Of a stretch of 64,000 bases of DNA, positions 23,794-33,186 are shown one piece after another. The stretch is from Caldanaerobacter subterraneus (GTDB lineage: Bacteria; Bacillota; Thermoanaerobacteria; Thermoanaerobacterales; Thermoanaerobacteraceae): the NCBI RefSeq assembly GCF_004345675.1, contig NZ_SLWU01000007.1, forward strand, positions 45,935 through 109,934. Direction: 5' to 3'. Numbering within the stretch: position 1 is the stretch's first letter; every line of letters begins with the position of its first letter. Both the position numbers and the translations under genes were made by a program. The notes under the pieces are model-generated. The model was not told the DNA's origin. It saw only the letters and a list, made by a program, of their open reading frames with translations, and made no database searches.

Positions 23794-25545
23794 TTATTTC
23801 ACCTCGCCCCTATGTGAAACACATTCTATCGCATCAAAAGGACATACCTGCTGGCAAACAGTGCAGCCCGTGCACTGGTCAGGGTCTATGCTGAAAATGC
23901 CATCTTTTTTACTTATAGCTGGGCATCCTATTCTAAGGCACATGCCACATTTTTTGCATTTTTCCTGGTCTATCTTGCATTCTCCCTGCGGCTTAGGAGG
24001 AATCAAGGCACATGGGCCTTTCGCTATTATAACCATCGTATCATCTGTATTCATAGCTTCATCTACGGCATCTTCTATTTCCTTTAATTTAAACGGATTT
24101 ACTACTCTTACCCTCTTTACTCCTATAGCTTCGCTCAATTTAGCTATATCTATTTCAGGCGCATCTTCTCCCATCAATGTCTTTCCTGTACCGGGGTTGT
24201 GCTGGTGTCCTGTCATAGCAGTTATGCGGTTATCGAGTATTATAGGAACAGCATTGCCTTTGTTGTAGACAATATCAATAAGCCCTGTGATACCAGAGTG
24301 GAAGAAGGTGGAGTCACCAATTACGCTGAAGATTTTTTGCTTTCTGCCACTGTGTTCAATAGCTTTCTGGAAGCCGTGAGAACCTGAAATGCTAGCCCCC
24401 ATGCATATGCAGGTATCTATAGCTTCCAATGGCGGCGCTGCTCCCAGAGTATAACAGCCTATGTCCCCTAAAACAGGAACTCTTTTCTTTCTTAAAACGT
24501 AGAATACTCCCCTGTGAGGGCATCCCGCACAAAGCATAGGAGGTCTGCCTGGTACTTTAACCTCCACTGATACATGAGGAAGCTCTTCTTTTTTTATTGC
24601 CTTTCTTATAATGCCAGGATTTAATTCTCCAATCCTGGGAATCAATTCTTTTCCTATTACTTCAATGCCCAAAGCCCTGACATGCTCTTCTATATAAGGT
24701 TCCAGCTCTTCTACTACGTACAATTTTTTTACACTTTCAGCAAACTTTCTTATAAGCTTTGAAGGAAGAGGATAAGTCATTCCCAGTTTTAAAACAGATA
24801 CTTCGTCTCCAAAGACTTCTTTTACGTAAAGATAGCTTATGCCACTTGTTATTATGCCTATATCCCTTCCGCCCCACTCAATTCTATTTATTTCAATTTT
24901 TTCAGTCAGTTCCTCTAAGACTTTTAATCTCTCTTCTACTACCACATGTCTTTTTTGAGCATTTGCAGGAACCATAACGTACTTCGGAATGTCTTTTTTA
25001 TAAGGCTTCATTTCAACAGGCTTTCTTTCTCCTAATTCCACAACTCCTTTACCGTGAGCAACCCTAGTGGTGAGCCTTAAAAGCACAGGTGTGTCATACT
25101 TTTCGCTTATATCCAGGGCGATACCAACAAAGTCTTTGCATTCCTGACTGTCTGAAGGCTCTAGCATAGGGATTTTGGCAAATTTAGCGTAATATCTGTT
25201 GTCCTGCTCATTCTGAGAAGAGTGCATACCTGGGTCATCAGCAGTTACGATCACACAGCCACCGTTTACTCCTGTATAAGCAAAAGTAAAAAGCGGATCT
25301 GCGGCCACATTAAGCCCCACATGTTTCATGGCAGCAAGGCTTCTAGCACCAGCTATAGAAGCTCCAATAGCCGCTTCTACTGCGACTTTTTCATTGGGAG
25401 CCCACTCAGAGTAGATTTCTTTGTACTGGGCTATATTTTCCAGTATTTCTGTGCTAGGAGTCCCTGGATACGCAGCAGCAAAAGTAACTCCATACTCGTA
25501 GGCACCCCTTGCTACCGCTTCATCTCCTAACATTACTTTTTTCAT
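23794..25545 (-). CDS. iorA: indolepyruvate:ferredoxin oxidoreductase, alpha subunit
   Basis: 583 residues. The N-terminal pyrimidine domain has AYPGTPSTEI and the TPP pyrophosphate site is GDIGCYTLG..ICMGASISGSHG with GDSTFFHSG (Mg-binding). Two ferredoxin-type clusters are at the C-terminus: CKKCGMCLRIGCP and CTGCTVCQQVCPFDAIEC. The first has an odd CxxCxxCxxxxCP spacing (IGCP), as usual in IorA. It acts with IorB in aromatic amino acid fermentation. GGGGGG precedes the ATG at 25545, 25 nt after the ptb-like gene. Confidence 0.95.
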   Translation of the reverse strand: MKKVMLGDEAVARGAYEYGVTFAAAYPGTPSTEILENIAQYKEIYSEWAPNEKVAVEAAIGASIAGARSLAAMKHVGLNVAADPLFTFAYTGVNGGCVIVTADDPGMHSSQNEQDNRYYAKFAKIPMLEPSDSQECKDFVGIALDISEKYDTPVLLRLTTRVAHGKGVVELGERKPVEMKPYKKDIPKYVMVPANAQKRHVVVEERLKVLEELTEKIEINRIEWGGRDIGIITSGISYLYVKEVFGDEVSVLKLGMTYPLPSKLIRKFAESVKKLYVVEELEPYIEEHVRALGIEVIGKELIPRIGELNPGIIRKAIKKEELPHVSVEVKVPGRPPMLCAGCPHRGVFYVLRKKRVPVLGDIGCYTLGAAPPLEAIDTCICMGASISGSHGFQKAIEHSGRKQKIFSVIGDSTFFHSGITGLIDIVYNKGNAVPIILDNRITAMTGHQHNPGTGKTLMGEDAPEIDIAKLSEAIGVKRVRVVNPFKLKEIEDAVDEAMNTDDTMVIIAKGPCALIPPKPQGECKIDQEKCKKCGMCLRIGCPAISKKDGIFSIDPDQCTGCTVCQQVCPFDAIECVSHRGEVK

Positions 25546-25569
25546 CTATTTCCCCCCAAAATCTAATTT

Positions 25570-26460
25570 TTAAATAGAGACACTGCAAGCCAAAGCTATA
25601 GAATTTAACTTGTCTTCATGAGAATCAGCTCTGGAAACCAATACAATAGGCGCTTTAGCTCCCACCACAATTCCCGCACTTCTAGCTTTCGCAAAGTAAG
25701 TAAAGCTTTTCCCTAAAGCGTTGCCGACTTCTATAAAAGGCACAAGCAAAATATCAGCATCCCCTGCAACCTCACTCTTTACCCCTTTGTGTTCTGCCGC
25801 TTCTTTGCTTACAGCAAGGTCAAAAGCTAAAGGCCCATCTACTATGCCTTCTATCTCTCCCTTTTGATTTAGCTCTTTTAACTTTGCAGCCTCAACAGTT
25901 GATGGCATTTTGGGATTTACTACTTCTACAGCAGAAAGACAAGCAGTCTTTGGATTTTCTATACCCAAAGTTTTTGCCACTTTGATGGCATTTTTCAATA
26001 TCGCAACTTTCTCCTCTAGAGTTGGACTTATGTTCATTCCTCCATCTGTCAAAAGAAGCAATTTGTGATATGCTGGAATTTCATACACCATCACATGGCT
26101 TAAAAGTCCCTCTCCTCTTATACCAGTTTCACTGTCAAGCACAGCTTTTAAAAGAGTAGCAGTAGGTACAAGTCCTTTCATGACAAAAGAAGCTCTGCCT
26201 TCTCTTACTTCCAAAACTGCTTTTTTACACTTTTCTGCTTCGTCCTTTTCATCTATTATTTCATAACCCTCAAGGAATATGTTAGCTTCCTTTGAAATTT
26301 TAATAATTTTTTCTTTATCTCCTACTAAAACAGGAATACCTATTCCTTCTTTTTTAGCGGCATCACAGGCTAAAAGCACTTCCACATCCTCTGCTCCAGC
26401 AACGCTAAACTTTTTATTTGCCCCTCTTGCTTTTTCAAAAATTTCACTGAGCTTCTTCAA
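25570..26460 (-). CDS. ptb: phosphate acyl (butyryl-type) transferase 1
   Basis: 296 residues of the phosphate acetyl/butyryltransferase family: AGAEDVEVLLACDAAKKEGI, FVMKGLVPTATLLKAVLD, LLLTDGGMNISPT and IVVGAKAPIVLVSRADS. It turns branched or short acyl-CoA into acyl phosphate, which butyrate kinase uses to make ATP. A second paralogue is at 33187. TTG at 26460 follows AAAGGGGTGGG. A hairpin (26488-26515) separates it from the oxidoreductase genes upstream, so its level may differ from theirs. Substrate preference cannot be read from sequence. Confidence 0.88.
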   Translation of the reverse strand: MKKLSEIFEKARGANKKFSVAGAEDVEVLLACDAAKKEGIGIPVLVGDKEKIIKISKEANIFLEGYEIIDEKDEAEKCKKAVLEVREGRASFVMKGLVPTATLLKAVLDSETGIRGEGLLSHVMVYEIPAYHKLLLLTDGGMNISPTLEEKVAILKNAIKVAKTLGIENPKTACLSAVEVVNPKMPSTVEAAKLKELNQKGEIEGIVDGPLAFDLAVSKEAAEHKGVKSEVAGDADILLVPFIEVGNALGKSFTYFAKARSAGIVVGAKAPIVLVSRADSHEDKLNSIALACSVSI

Positions 26461-26487
26461 ATTCCCACCCCTTTGCTAGAATAAGCC

Positions 26488-26515
26488 TTTAGGCAGGGGA
26501 AGTCCCCTGCCTAAA
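26488..26515 (-). terminator. 13-bp perfect hairpin between vorC-type gene and ptb1
   Basis: TTTAGGCAGGGGA (26488-26500) pairs perfectly with 26503-26515 over a 2-nt loop. On the minus strand it is followed by GGCTTATTC, not a T-run, so it is more likely a partial terminator or an mRNA-processing or stabilising hairpin within the operon. Confidence 0.45.
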
Positions 26516-26520
26516 ATACT

Positions 26521-27075
26521 CTATTTTGTGGAAACCATGTTTCTTATCAATTCTGCTCCTTTTTCCAGAGCTTTCTCGTTGATAGCCATCATATGTTCTT
26601 TCCCTTTTCCAAAGACTTCCGGCAAAGCCTTAAGAACTGTTTCCATCTTTACAACCTTTGTAGCTTCCACAAATGCTCCGAGCATCACCATGTTGGCCAC
26701 TTTCAGATTGCCTAGCTCGCTTGCAATCTCATTAGCAGGCACTTCATAAACCTCTATATCTTTTCTCTGGGGCTTCCTATCTACCAGAGAAGTGTTCACA
26801 AAAAGTTTTCCCCCAGGTACTACATAGGACTCGTATTTGTCCAAGGAAGGTCTGTTCATCACTACCACAGAAGTAGCTTCTATAATTACGGGTGAACCCA
26901 CTTCATCGTCAGAAACAGTAACGTTACAGTTAGCTGTACCGCCTCTCATCTCAGGTCCGTAGGAAGGAGTCCATGAGACATTTTTTCCTTCTAACATTCC
27001 AGCATAGGTTATTATGAGCCCCATTGTAAGGACTCCTTGCCCTCCAAAACCAGCAAAAATTATTCTTTCTTCCAT
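26521..27075 (-). CDS. 2-oxoacid:ferredoxin oxidoreductase, gamma subunit
   Basis: 184 residues: EERIIFAGFGGQGVLTMG at the start, SWTPSYGPEMRGGTANCNV and SPVIIEATSVVVMN. This is the CoA-binding subunit of a four-subunit (alpha, beta, gamma, delta) enzyme encoded by the four adjoining genes. By context with leucine-type dehydrogenases, phosphate acyltransferase and acyl kinase it is probably the branched-chain (2-ketoisovalerate) type Vor; the related 2-oxoglutarate enzyme Kor is the alternative. It starts one base after the beta subunit stop. Confidence 0.92.
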   Translation of the reverse strand: MEERIIFAGFGGQGVLTMGLIITYAGMLEGKNVSWTPSYGPEMRGGTANCNVTVSDDEVGSPVIIEATSVVVMNRPSLDKYESYVVPGGKLFVNTSLVDRKPQRKDIEVYEVPANEIASELGNLKVANMVMLGAFVEATKVVKMETVLKALPEVFGKGKEHMMAINEKALEKGAELIRNMVSTK

Positions 27076-27076
27076 T

Positions 27077-27826
27077 TTATTTAACCTCCTCTAAGGTGTT
27101 CTTGTAAACACCTAACGGATAATAAGGTTCCATATGGTCTTTCACCCATTTTAAAGCCTCTACAGGAGTCATTCCCCAGTTAGTAGGGCAGGTAGAAAGC
27201 ACTTCCACCAGTGAAAATCCCTTGTTCTGAATCTGAGCCAAGAATGCGTTCTTTATAGCCTTCTTTGCCTGCATGATGTGTTTTACATCATACACAGCCA
27301 CTCTCTCTATATAAGCTGCGCCATCTAAAGTTGAGAGCATTTCACTCACTCTTATTGGATAACCGTTTACCTCTGGCTTTCTGCCGTATGGAGTAGTGGT
27401 AGTCCTCTGTCCTACCAATGTCGTAGGAGCCATCTGCCCTCCTGTCATTCCATAATTGGCATTATTCACAAAAATAACTGTTATTTTCTCTCCTCTGGCA
27501 GCGGCGTGAACTATTTCTGCTGTACCAATTGCTGCTAGGTCTCCATCCCCTTGATAGGTAAACACCACTTTGTCGGGATGAACTCTCTTTATTCCAGTAG
27601 CAACAGCTGGAGCTCTCCCGTGAGCTGCCTGCTGCATGTCGCAGTTGAAAAATTCATATGCAAACACAGAACACCCTACTGAGGCAACCCCTATCGCTTT
27701 ATCCAAAACCCCCAATTCTTCCATTGCTTCAGCCACTAACCTGTGAATTATCCCGTGAGTACAGCCCGGACAATAGGAAAAAGGAACATCTGTCAATCCC
27801 TTTGTTTTTTCAAATACCACTGCCAT
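27077..27826 (-). CDS. 2-oxoacid:ferredoxin oxidoreductase, beta (TPP) subunit
   Basis: 249 residues. The start FSYCPGCTHGIIHRLVAEAM carries the conserved CPGC, and the TPP/Mg motif GDGDLAAIGTAEIVHAAARGE is followed by NNANYGMTGGQMAPTT. It catalyses decarboxylation of the 2-oxoacid on TPP. The short N-terminus and VEVLSTCPTNWGMTP near the end are standard for Vor/Kor beta subunits. The ATG at 27826 directly follows the alpha subunit stop, with GCAGGAGGTG inside the alpha gene as ribosome site. Confidence 0.93.
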   Translation of the reverse strand: MAVVFEKTKGLTDVPFSYCPGCTHGIIHRLVAEAMEELGVLDKAIGVASVGCSVFAYEFFNCDMQQAAHGRAPAVATGIKRVHPDKVVFTYQGDGDLAAIGTAEIVHAAARGEKITVIFVNNANYGMTGGQMAPTTLVGQRTTTTPYGRKPEVNGYPIRVSEMLSTLDGAAYIERVAVYDVKHIMQAKKAIKNAFLAQIQNKGFSLVEVLSTCPTNWGMTPVEALKWVKDHMEPYYPLGVYKNTLEEVK

Positions 27827-28894
27827 TTATCTTGCACCTCCTGCAATCTGTTTAATTTTCTCAAGCATTACGGAAGGCTCTGGTATCATTCCTGCAGGTC
27901 TTCCGTAGAAGTGTACAGGCTTCTTGCACTCAGTAGCCAGTTGAACATCTTCTACCATCTGTCCCATACTCATCTCAACTACCAGATAACCTTTTACCTG
28001 ATCTACTGTCTTTTTGAAAGGTTCCTTCGGGAAAGGCCACAAGGAAATCGGCCTTATGAGCCCTACTTTATACCCTTCGCGCCTTGCAATGTTCATCACG
28101 TTTTTAGCAACCCTTGCCATAGTACCGTAAGCAACTAAAATAACTTCTGCGTCATCACAGTTGACCATCTCATATCTTACTTCATTCTGCTCGGCTCTTT
28201 TATATTTCTCAAAAAGCACGTAATTGTGCTTTTCTAAAACAGGTGGGTCAATATAAAGGGAATTTATCACATTCCTGTGTTCCCTGTTTCCTCTTCCTGT
28301 AGTCGCCCATGTCTTTTCAGGAAGATTTCTTCTCGTCTTTTTCACGTTGTCAAAATCAACTGGTTCCATCATCTGTCCCAGCATACCATCTCCGAGAATT
28401 ACAACGGGATTCCTGTAGTCATCCGCTATGTCAAATGCCTCTTGCACGAGGTCTGCCATCTCTTGAATGGTAGAAGGTGCAAGAACTATTAACTTGTAGT
28501 CTCCATGTCCACCACCTTTTACAGACTGAAAATAGTCACTCTGTGCTCCCTGAATATTTCCAAGTCCAGGACCGCCTCTCATTATATTGACTATCACACA
28601 AGGTATCTGAGCGCCGGCTAGATATGAAATTCCCTCCTGCATAAGGCTAAGTCCAGGTCCGCTGGTAGAAGTCATAACGCGAGCTCCTGCTCCACCTGCG
28701 CCGTAAACCATGTTTATAGCAGACACTTCGCTCTCTGCCTGCAAAAATACTCCGCCAACCTCCGGCATTCTCTTTGACATGTACTCTGTGACTTCGTTCT
28801 GCGGAGTTATGGGGTATCCAAAATAATACCTACACCCCGCCTGAATAGCAGCTTCTGCCATAGCTTCATTACCCTTCATTAAAACCTTTGCCAT
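27827..28894 (-). CDS. 2-oxoacid:ferredoxin oxidoreductase, alpha subunit
   Basis: 355 residues: LMKGNEAMAEAAIQAGCRYYFGYPITPQNE at the start, then SAINMVYGAGGAGARVMTSTSGPG, MRGGPGLGNIQGAQSDYF and a domain III with DAEVILVAYGTMARVAKN. It supplies the TPP pyrimidine-binding domain. Length and order (delta, alpha, beta, gamma) match clostridial 2-ketoisovalerate ferredoxin oxidoreductase operons. GGAGGGGAG precedes the ATG. Confidence 0.93.
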   Translation of the reverse strand: MAKVLMKGNEAMAEAAIQAGCRYYFGYPITPQNEVTEYMSKRMPEVGGVFLQAESEVSAINMVYGAGGAGARVMTSTSGPGLSLMQEGISYLAGAQIPCVIVNIMRGGPGLGNIQGAQSDYFQSVKGGGHGDYKLIVLAPSTIQEMADLVQEAFDIADDYRNPVVILGDGMLGQMMEPVDFDNVKKTRRNLPEKTWATTGRGNREHRNVINSLYIDPPVLEKHNYVLFEKYKRAEQNEVRYEMVNCDDAEVILVAYGTMARVAKNVMNIARREGYKVGLIRPISLWPFPKEPFKKTVDQVKGYLVVEMSMGQMVEDVQLATECKKPVHFYGRPAGMIPEPSVMLEKIKQIAGGAR

Positions 28895-28910
28895 CTTCTC
28901 TCCCCTCCAT

Positions 28911-29123
28911 TTACTTTATAACTGTTATCACCACATCAGGGCACATCATAGCGCAAAAGCCACAAGCTATACATTTGTCCATGTTTTCTGGTTTTATAGT
29001 GGCAGGATGATACCCTTTTGTGTTTATCTTGCTCAAGTCCATCTCAATTATCTTTTTGGGACAAGCATTTACACAGAGCTCACAGCCCTTGCACAAATCC
29101 TCGTTGAAAATAACCTTTGCCAC
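28911..29123 (-). CDS. 2-oxoacid:ferredoxin oxidoreductase, delta (2[4Fe-4S]) subunit
   Basis: 70 residues from the GTG at 29123, chosen because AGAGGAGG stands upstream of it and overlaps the end of the ATPase gene. It has two ferredoxin motifs, CKGCELCVNACP and CIACGFCAMMCP. It relays electrons from the TPP site to free ferredoxin. It is the first of the four subunit genes. Confidence 0.93.
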   Translation of the reverse strand: MAKVIFNEDLCKGCELCVNACPKKIIEMDLSKINTKGYHPATIKPENMDKCIACGFCAMMCPDVVITVIK

Positions 29124-29137
29124 ATAAATTCCTCCTC

Positions 29138-29812
29138 TCACATTTTATCCCATGGAGTTTTCATATAAAGGTCTAAAGGAAAGACAGGATAATCAATCTG
29201 CGGAAGAAGATTTACCAGGTCTCTTTTTACAGTTACCATTTTTATAGGAATGCCTGTCTTACTAGAGACCTCTTCCACAACCTCTAATCCTTTCAAGACA
29301 TCATCAACTGTCGTCTCATAAGACATATGAGTATTGTTCACTAAATGGGTCACCTTAATCTTTGAAGCCTCTTCTATCGCCTTTAAATACCTAATGACTG
29401 AATCAGCATCTTTTGTAAAGGGTCTGTTTACATTCACTACCAACAAGACTTCGGGGTCCTGTTCATATATTATGTGCCTGTACTGCCCCAGAGGCATTGC
29501 CCCTACATCATCTCCTCCCACGTCAAACACAGCATGTTTTTCTGTGCTGTATAAGGCACCATAGACAGTGCGCGAAATCACCGGGACATCAGCATTTACG
29601 TACTTCTCCTCAACTCCTACTACCTTAATTCCCCATTTTTCTAAAAGCTCTTTCCTCACTTCTCTCGACCTAAAATAGGGATTCACTACATCCAAATCGA
29701 CAATCTCAACTTCTTTTCCCATTTGCCTGATGTAAACAGCATAGTTTATCGAAATCTCAGTCTTACCACTGCCGTAGTGCCCTACTACAATCGTCAGCCT
29801 TTTAAAATCCAT
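29138..29812 (-). CDS. P-loop ATPase of the vor operon, function unknown
   Basis: 224 residues of the SIMIBI (MinD/CobQ/ArsA-like) class. The P-loop VGHYGSGKTEISINYA is at about 10-25, a second motif VDLDVVNPYFRSRE at about 38-51, and VFDVGGDDVGA at about 95-105 is the switch II/Walker B region. The end, SKTGIPIKMVTVKRDL, suggests nucleotide-dependent control of a partner. It sits between the kinase gene and the delta subunit gene, so it might help assemble or activate the iron-sulfur oxidoreductase. That role is a guess from position. Confidence 0.7.
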   Translation of the reverse strand: MDFKRLTIVVGHYGSGKTEISINYAVYIRQMGKEVEIVDLDVVNPYFRSREVRKELLEKWGIKVVGVEEKYVNADVPVISRTVYGALYSTEKHAVFDVGGDDVGAMPLGQYRHIIYEQDPEVLLVVNVNRPFTKDADSVIRYLKAIEEASKIKVTHLVNNTHMSYETTVDDVLKGLEVVEEVSSKTGIPIKMVTVKRDLVNLLPQIDYPVFPLDLYMKTPWDKM

Positions 29813-29825
29813 CTGACCTCATCCT

Positions 29826-30899
29826 TTAACTGTATGTTTTTGGATTCTCTTCGCCTGTCAAAACCCTGTATGCTCCCTCTGCCAAAGCCAGCATTTCGTC
29901 CTCTCCAGGGTATACATACACAGGCGCTATAAACTCCACCCTTTCCCTTATCCTCCTCACAAAATCCTCATTATGAGCAATTCCGCCAGTAATCCCTATG
30001 GCATCCACTTTCCCTTTTAAAACGACAGCCATTGACCCTATTTCTTTTGCCGTCTGATACGCCATGGCGTCCAAAATGAGTTCAGCATTTTTATCCCCAT
30101 TCTCAATCATTTTGTAAACTTCTCTCACATCATTTGTACCCAAATGTGCCACTATTCCGCCTTTTCCTATAAGCTTTTTCTTCATCTCCTCAAAAGTGTA
30201 CTTCCCACTGTAGCAAAGTTTGACTAGATCTAGAACAGGTAACCCCCCTGCCCTTTCGGGGGAAAATGGCCCTTCTCCGTTTAGAGCGTCATTCACGTCT
30301 ATTACCCTTCCTTTTCTATGGGCACCTACTGAAATACCACCCCCAAGGTGCGCTATTATAAGGTTTACCTCATCGTACCTTTTGCCCAAATCAGATGCCA
30401 AGCGGCGAGCAATTGCCTTTTGGTTTAAGGCGTGGAAAATGCTCTGTTTCTCAATCTCCGGCAAACCAGTAATTCTCGCTACATCTTCAAGCTCATCTAC
30501 CACTACAGGGTCCACTATATAGGCAGGGATGTTGTGCTCTTTTGCCAAAGTGTAGGCGATAATAGCTCCCAAATTAGAAGCGTGTTCACCTCTTTCAGCC
30601 TTTTTCAAATCTTCCAGCATTTTTTCATTCACAATGTAGGTCCCACTCTCTATGGGCTTTAAAAGTCCTCCTCTTCCTACAATTGCATCAATTTGAGATA
30701 GAGAAATACCTTTTTCTTTCAACATATCAAGGATAGCTTGTGTCCTGAATTCAAACTGGTCAATTATTCTCTTGTATTTGCTCAATTCCTCTGTCGAATG
30801 CCTCAAAGTCTCTGTAAAGACAGGCTCTTTGTCCCTAAAAACTGCCACTTTCGTTGAAGTAGAACCAGGGTTTATTACTAAAATTAAAGCCAACCCCAT
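29826..30899 (-). CDS. buk: butyrate kinase-type acyl kinase 1
   Basis: About 357 residues from the ATG at 30899 (AGGTGGAGGG upstream); the frame to 30929 includes the promoter TATAAT and cannot be translated. ASKHA-fold kinase: [48 protein letters not shown] and [13 protein letters not shown]. It converts acyl phosphate plus ADP to acid plus ATP. The paralogue at 34096 lies at the head of the region. Isobutyrate or isovalerate are likely products, given the neighbouring leucine-type dehydrogenases. Confidence 0.92.
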   Translation of the reverse strand: MGLALILVINPGSTSTKVAVFRDKEPVFTETLRHSTEELSKYKRIIDQFEFRTQAILDMLKEKGISLSQIDAIVGRGGLLKPIESGTYIVNEKMLEDLKKAERGEHASNLGAIIAYTLAKEHNIPAYIVDPVVVDELEDVARITGLPEIEKQSIFHALNQKAIARRLASDLGKRYDEVNLIIAHLGGGISVGAHRKGRVIDVNDALNGEGPFSPERAGGLPVLDLVKLCYSGKYTFEEMKKKLIGKGGIVAHLGTNDVREVYKMIENGDKNAELILDAMAYQTAKEIGSMAVVLKGKVDAIGITGGIAHNEDFVRRIRERVEFIAPVYVYPGEDEMLALAEGAYRVLTGEENPKTYS

Positions 30900-30917
30900 C
30901 CCTCCACCTCTAATACT

Positions 30918-30940
30918 ATTATAGTACACATGGCTTCTTT
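30918..30940 (-). promoter_or_regulatory. internal promoter before buk1
   Basis: On the minus strand a perfect TATAAT (30918-30923) is preceded at 17 bp by TTGGAT. It would drive buk1, the P-loop ATPase, the vor-type genes, ptb1 and iorAB separately from the upstream kinase/dehydrogenase genes. Confidence 0.55.
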
Positions 30941-30945
30941 ATCCA

Positions 30946-30986
30946 AATCTGAGGAAAGGCAAGGAATTCTTGCCTTTCCTCAGATT
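30946..30986 (-). terminator. 18-bp perfect hairpin between dehydrogenase 1 and buk1
   Basis: AATCTGAGGAAAGGCAAG (30946-30963) pairs perfectly with 30969-30986 around a 5-nt loop. Only TTTGG follows on the minus strand, so termination is uncertain; it lies between the first dehydrogenase stop and the internal promoter and fits a transcript boundary. Confidence 0.5.
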
Positions 30987-30990
30987 AACA

Positions 30991-32058
30991 TTATCTTACG
31001 ATATAGTTGTCTTTTACAGCAGCTATAGTCTTTATTCTCTCTTCTGCTACCCTGTCAGCTGCCACATAGGTGGGAACATTTTCCTTTTTAGCCTTTTCAA
31101 TGACCTTTTTCACTGTATCGTATATCATGGAGACTTTCCTCATAGCCCTTTCCCTGTTGTAGCCTGAAGGATTGAGCTCATCAGCTACGTTTATAACTCC
31201 ACCGGCATTTATTATATAGTCAGGAACATAGAGAATTCCCTTTTGCTGGAGGATATCTCCGTGACTTTCTTCCTTCAACTGGTTATTAGCTGAACCAGCG
31301 ACAATCTTGCATTTAAGCTGCGGTATTGTCTCATCATTTATTATGGCACCTAGTGCGCAAGGAGCAAATATATCGCACTCCACGCCATATATTTCATCTG
31401 GTTTTACATACTCTGCTCCAAACTCTTCCACAGCTCTTTTTGCATTTTCTTCAAATATATCTGTCACAATGAGCTTAGCACCTGCCTCATAGAGATATTT
31501 AGCAAGGTGATATCCCACATTTCCTATGCCCTGAATTGCAACGACTTTACCTCTCAAATCTGAAGTGCCAAAAATTTCTTCAGCAGCTGCCTGCATCCCC
31601 CTGTAAACTCCATAGGCTGTGAAAGGTGATGGGTCTCCACTCGTCTCAGGAAGCCCTGCTACGTATTTTGTCTCATACCTTATATACTCCATGTCTTTCA
31701 CGTTTGTCCCCACATCTTCAGCAGTGATGTACCTTCCCTTCAAAGATTCTACATACCTTCCAAAGCTTCTAAACAAAGCTTCTGATTTGTCAGTCCTTGG
31801 ATTCCCTATTATTACAGCTTTTCCTCCGCCTAGATTAAGTCCTGCAGCAGCGTTTTTGTACGTCATGCCTCTTGCAAGTCTTAAAGCATCATTTATAGCG
31901 TCTTCCTCTGAATCATAAGTCCACATCCTGCAACCGCCCAAAGCAGGCCCCAAAGTAGTGTCGTGAATGGCGATGATGGCTTTAAGCCCTGATGTTTTGT
32001 CATAGCAGAGCACTACATTCTCGTAATCATATTTCTCCATTATTTTGAAAATCTCCAT
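30991..32058 (-). CDS. leucine/valine-type amino acid dehydrogenase 1
   Basis: 355 residues of the Glu/Leu/Phe/Val dehydrogenase family. Catalytic-lysine blocks [22 protein letters not shown] and GGGKAVI are intact, as are the NAD-binding [13 protein letters not shown] and [12 protein letters not shown]. It deaminates branched-chain amino acids to 2-oxoacids with NAD+. It is about 80 percent alike to the adjacent paralogue at 32097 by eye, a tandem duplication. It lies 38 nt downstream of the paralogue and upstream of a hairpin. Confidence 0.92.
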   Translation of the reverse strand: MEIFKIMEKYDYENVVLCYDKTSGLKAIIAIHDTTLGPALGGCRMWTYDSEEDAINDALRLARGMTYKNAAAGLNLGGGKAVIIGNPRTDKSEALFRSFGRYVESLKGRYITAEDVGTNVKDMEYIRYETKYVAGLPETSGDPSPFTAYGVYRGMQAAAEEIFGTSDLRGKVVAIQGIGNVGYHLAKYLYEAGAKLIVTDIFEENAKRAVEEFGAEYVKPDEIYGVECDIFAPCALGAIINDETIPQLKCKIVAGSANNQLKEESHGDILQQKGILYVPDYIINAGGVINVADELNPSGYNRERAMRKVSMIYDTVKKVIEKAKKENVPTYVAADRVAEERIKTIAAVKDNYIVR

Positions 32059-32096
32059 AAAATCTCCTCCCTGTTTTTATTTTTTTAATTCTTAAA

Positions 32097-33164
32097 TTAT
32101 TTCAAAATGTAATTCGTCTTTATTGCAGCAATCGCTTTAATTCTGTCCTCTGCTACTCTATCAGCAGCTTTGTAGGTGGGTATGTTTTCTTCTTTTGACT
32201 TTTTAATTACGCTCTTTATCGTGTCGTATATCATGGAAGCCTTCCTCAAAGCCCTTTCCCTGTTGTAGCCTGAGGGTTCTAACTCATCAGCCACGTTTAT
32301 AACTCCGCCCGCGTTTATTATATAGTCAGGCACGTAAAGAATACCTTTTTCCTGCAGTATGTCCCCATGCCTTTCTTCTTTCAATTGATTGTTGGCAGAA
32401 CCTGCTATGATTTTGCACTTGAGCTGCGGTATTGTTTCATCGTTTATGACTCCGCCCAATGCGCAAGGAGCAAAAATATCGCAGTCTACTCCGTATATTT
32501 CCTCTGGCTTCACATATTCTGCTCCGAAGTCTTCCACAACCCTCTTTACATTATCTTCAAATATATCAGTGACAATTATTTTCGCTCCAGCTTCATTAAG
32601 ATATTTAGCAAGAGTATAGCCAACTTTTCCAACACCCTGTATGGCTACTTTTTTGCCTTTTAAGTCGGAAGTCCCAAACACTTCTTCAGCAGCTGCCTGC
32701 ATACCTCTGTACACTCCGTAAGCAGTGACAGGCGACGGGTCTCCGCTGGTCTCAGCAAGGCCAACCACGTGCTTTGTCTCATACCTCATGTATTCAACGT
32801 CCTGGACAGTGATCCCCACGTCCTCACCTGTTATAAAGCGTCCTTTCAGAGCTTCTATATACCTTCCAAAACTTCTAAAGAGGGCTTCTGATTTATCTTT
32901 TCTAGGATCGCCTATTATTACTGCCTTCCCTCCTCCGTAGTTTAAGCCTGCGGCAGCGTTTTTATATGTCATTCCCCTTGCAAGCCTTAAAGCATCTTCC
33001 AGAGCCTCTTCCTCTGTATTGTACATCCACATCCTAGTTCCGCCAAGAGCTGGGCCTAAAGTTGTATCGTGAATTACAATTATTGCTTTTAAACCCGACG
33101 CTTTATCATGACAAAAAATTACGTTTTCATAATCCTTGACTTCCATCCGCTCAAAAATTTTCAT
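32097..33164 (-). CDS. leucine/valine-type amino acid dehydrogenase 2
   Basis: 355 residues from the ATG at 33164, which follows GGGGGG; the longer frame to 33194 overlaps the ptb2 stop. Same blocks as its neighbour: [35 protein letters not shown] (note GVGKVG where the paralogue has GIGNVG) and [12 protein letters not shown]. Differences in the nucleotide-binding loop and in the substrate region ([13 protein letters not shown] here, [13 protein letters not shown] there) suggest slightly different specificity. Confidence 0.92.
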   Translation of the reverse strand: MKIFERMEVKDYENVIFCHDKASGLKAIIVIHDTTLGPALGGTRMWMYNTEEEALEDALRLARGMTYKNAAAGLNYGGGKAVIIGDPRKDKSEALFRSFGRYIEALKGRFITGEDVGITVQDVEYMRYETKHVVGLAETSGDPSPVTAYGVYRGMQAAAEEVFGTSDLKGKKVAIQGVGKVGYTLAKYLNEAGAKIIVTDIFEDNVKRVVEDFGAEYVKPEEIYGVDCDIFAPCALGGVINDETIPQLKCKIIAGSANNQLKEERHGDILQEKGILYVPDYIINAGGVINVADELEPSGYNRERALRKASMIYDTIKSVIKKSKEENIPTYKAADRVAEDRIKAIAAIKTNYILK

Positions 33165-33186
33165 AAATAACCCCCCAGTAAATTTT

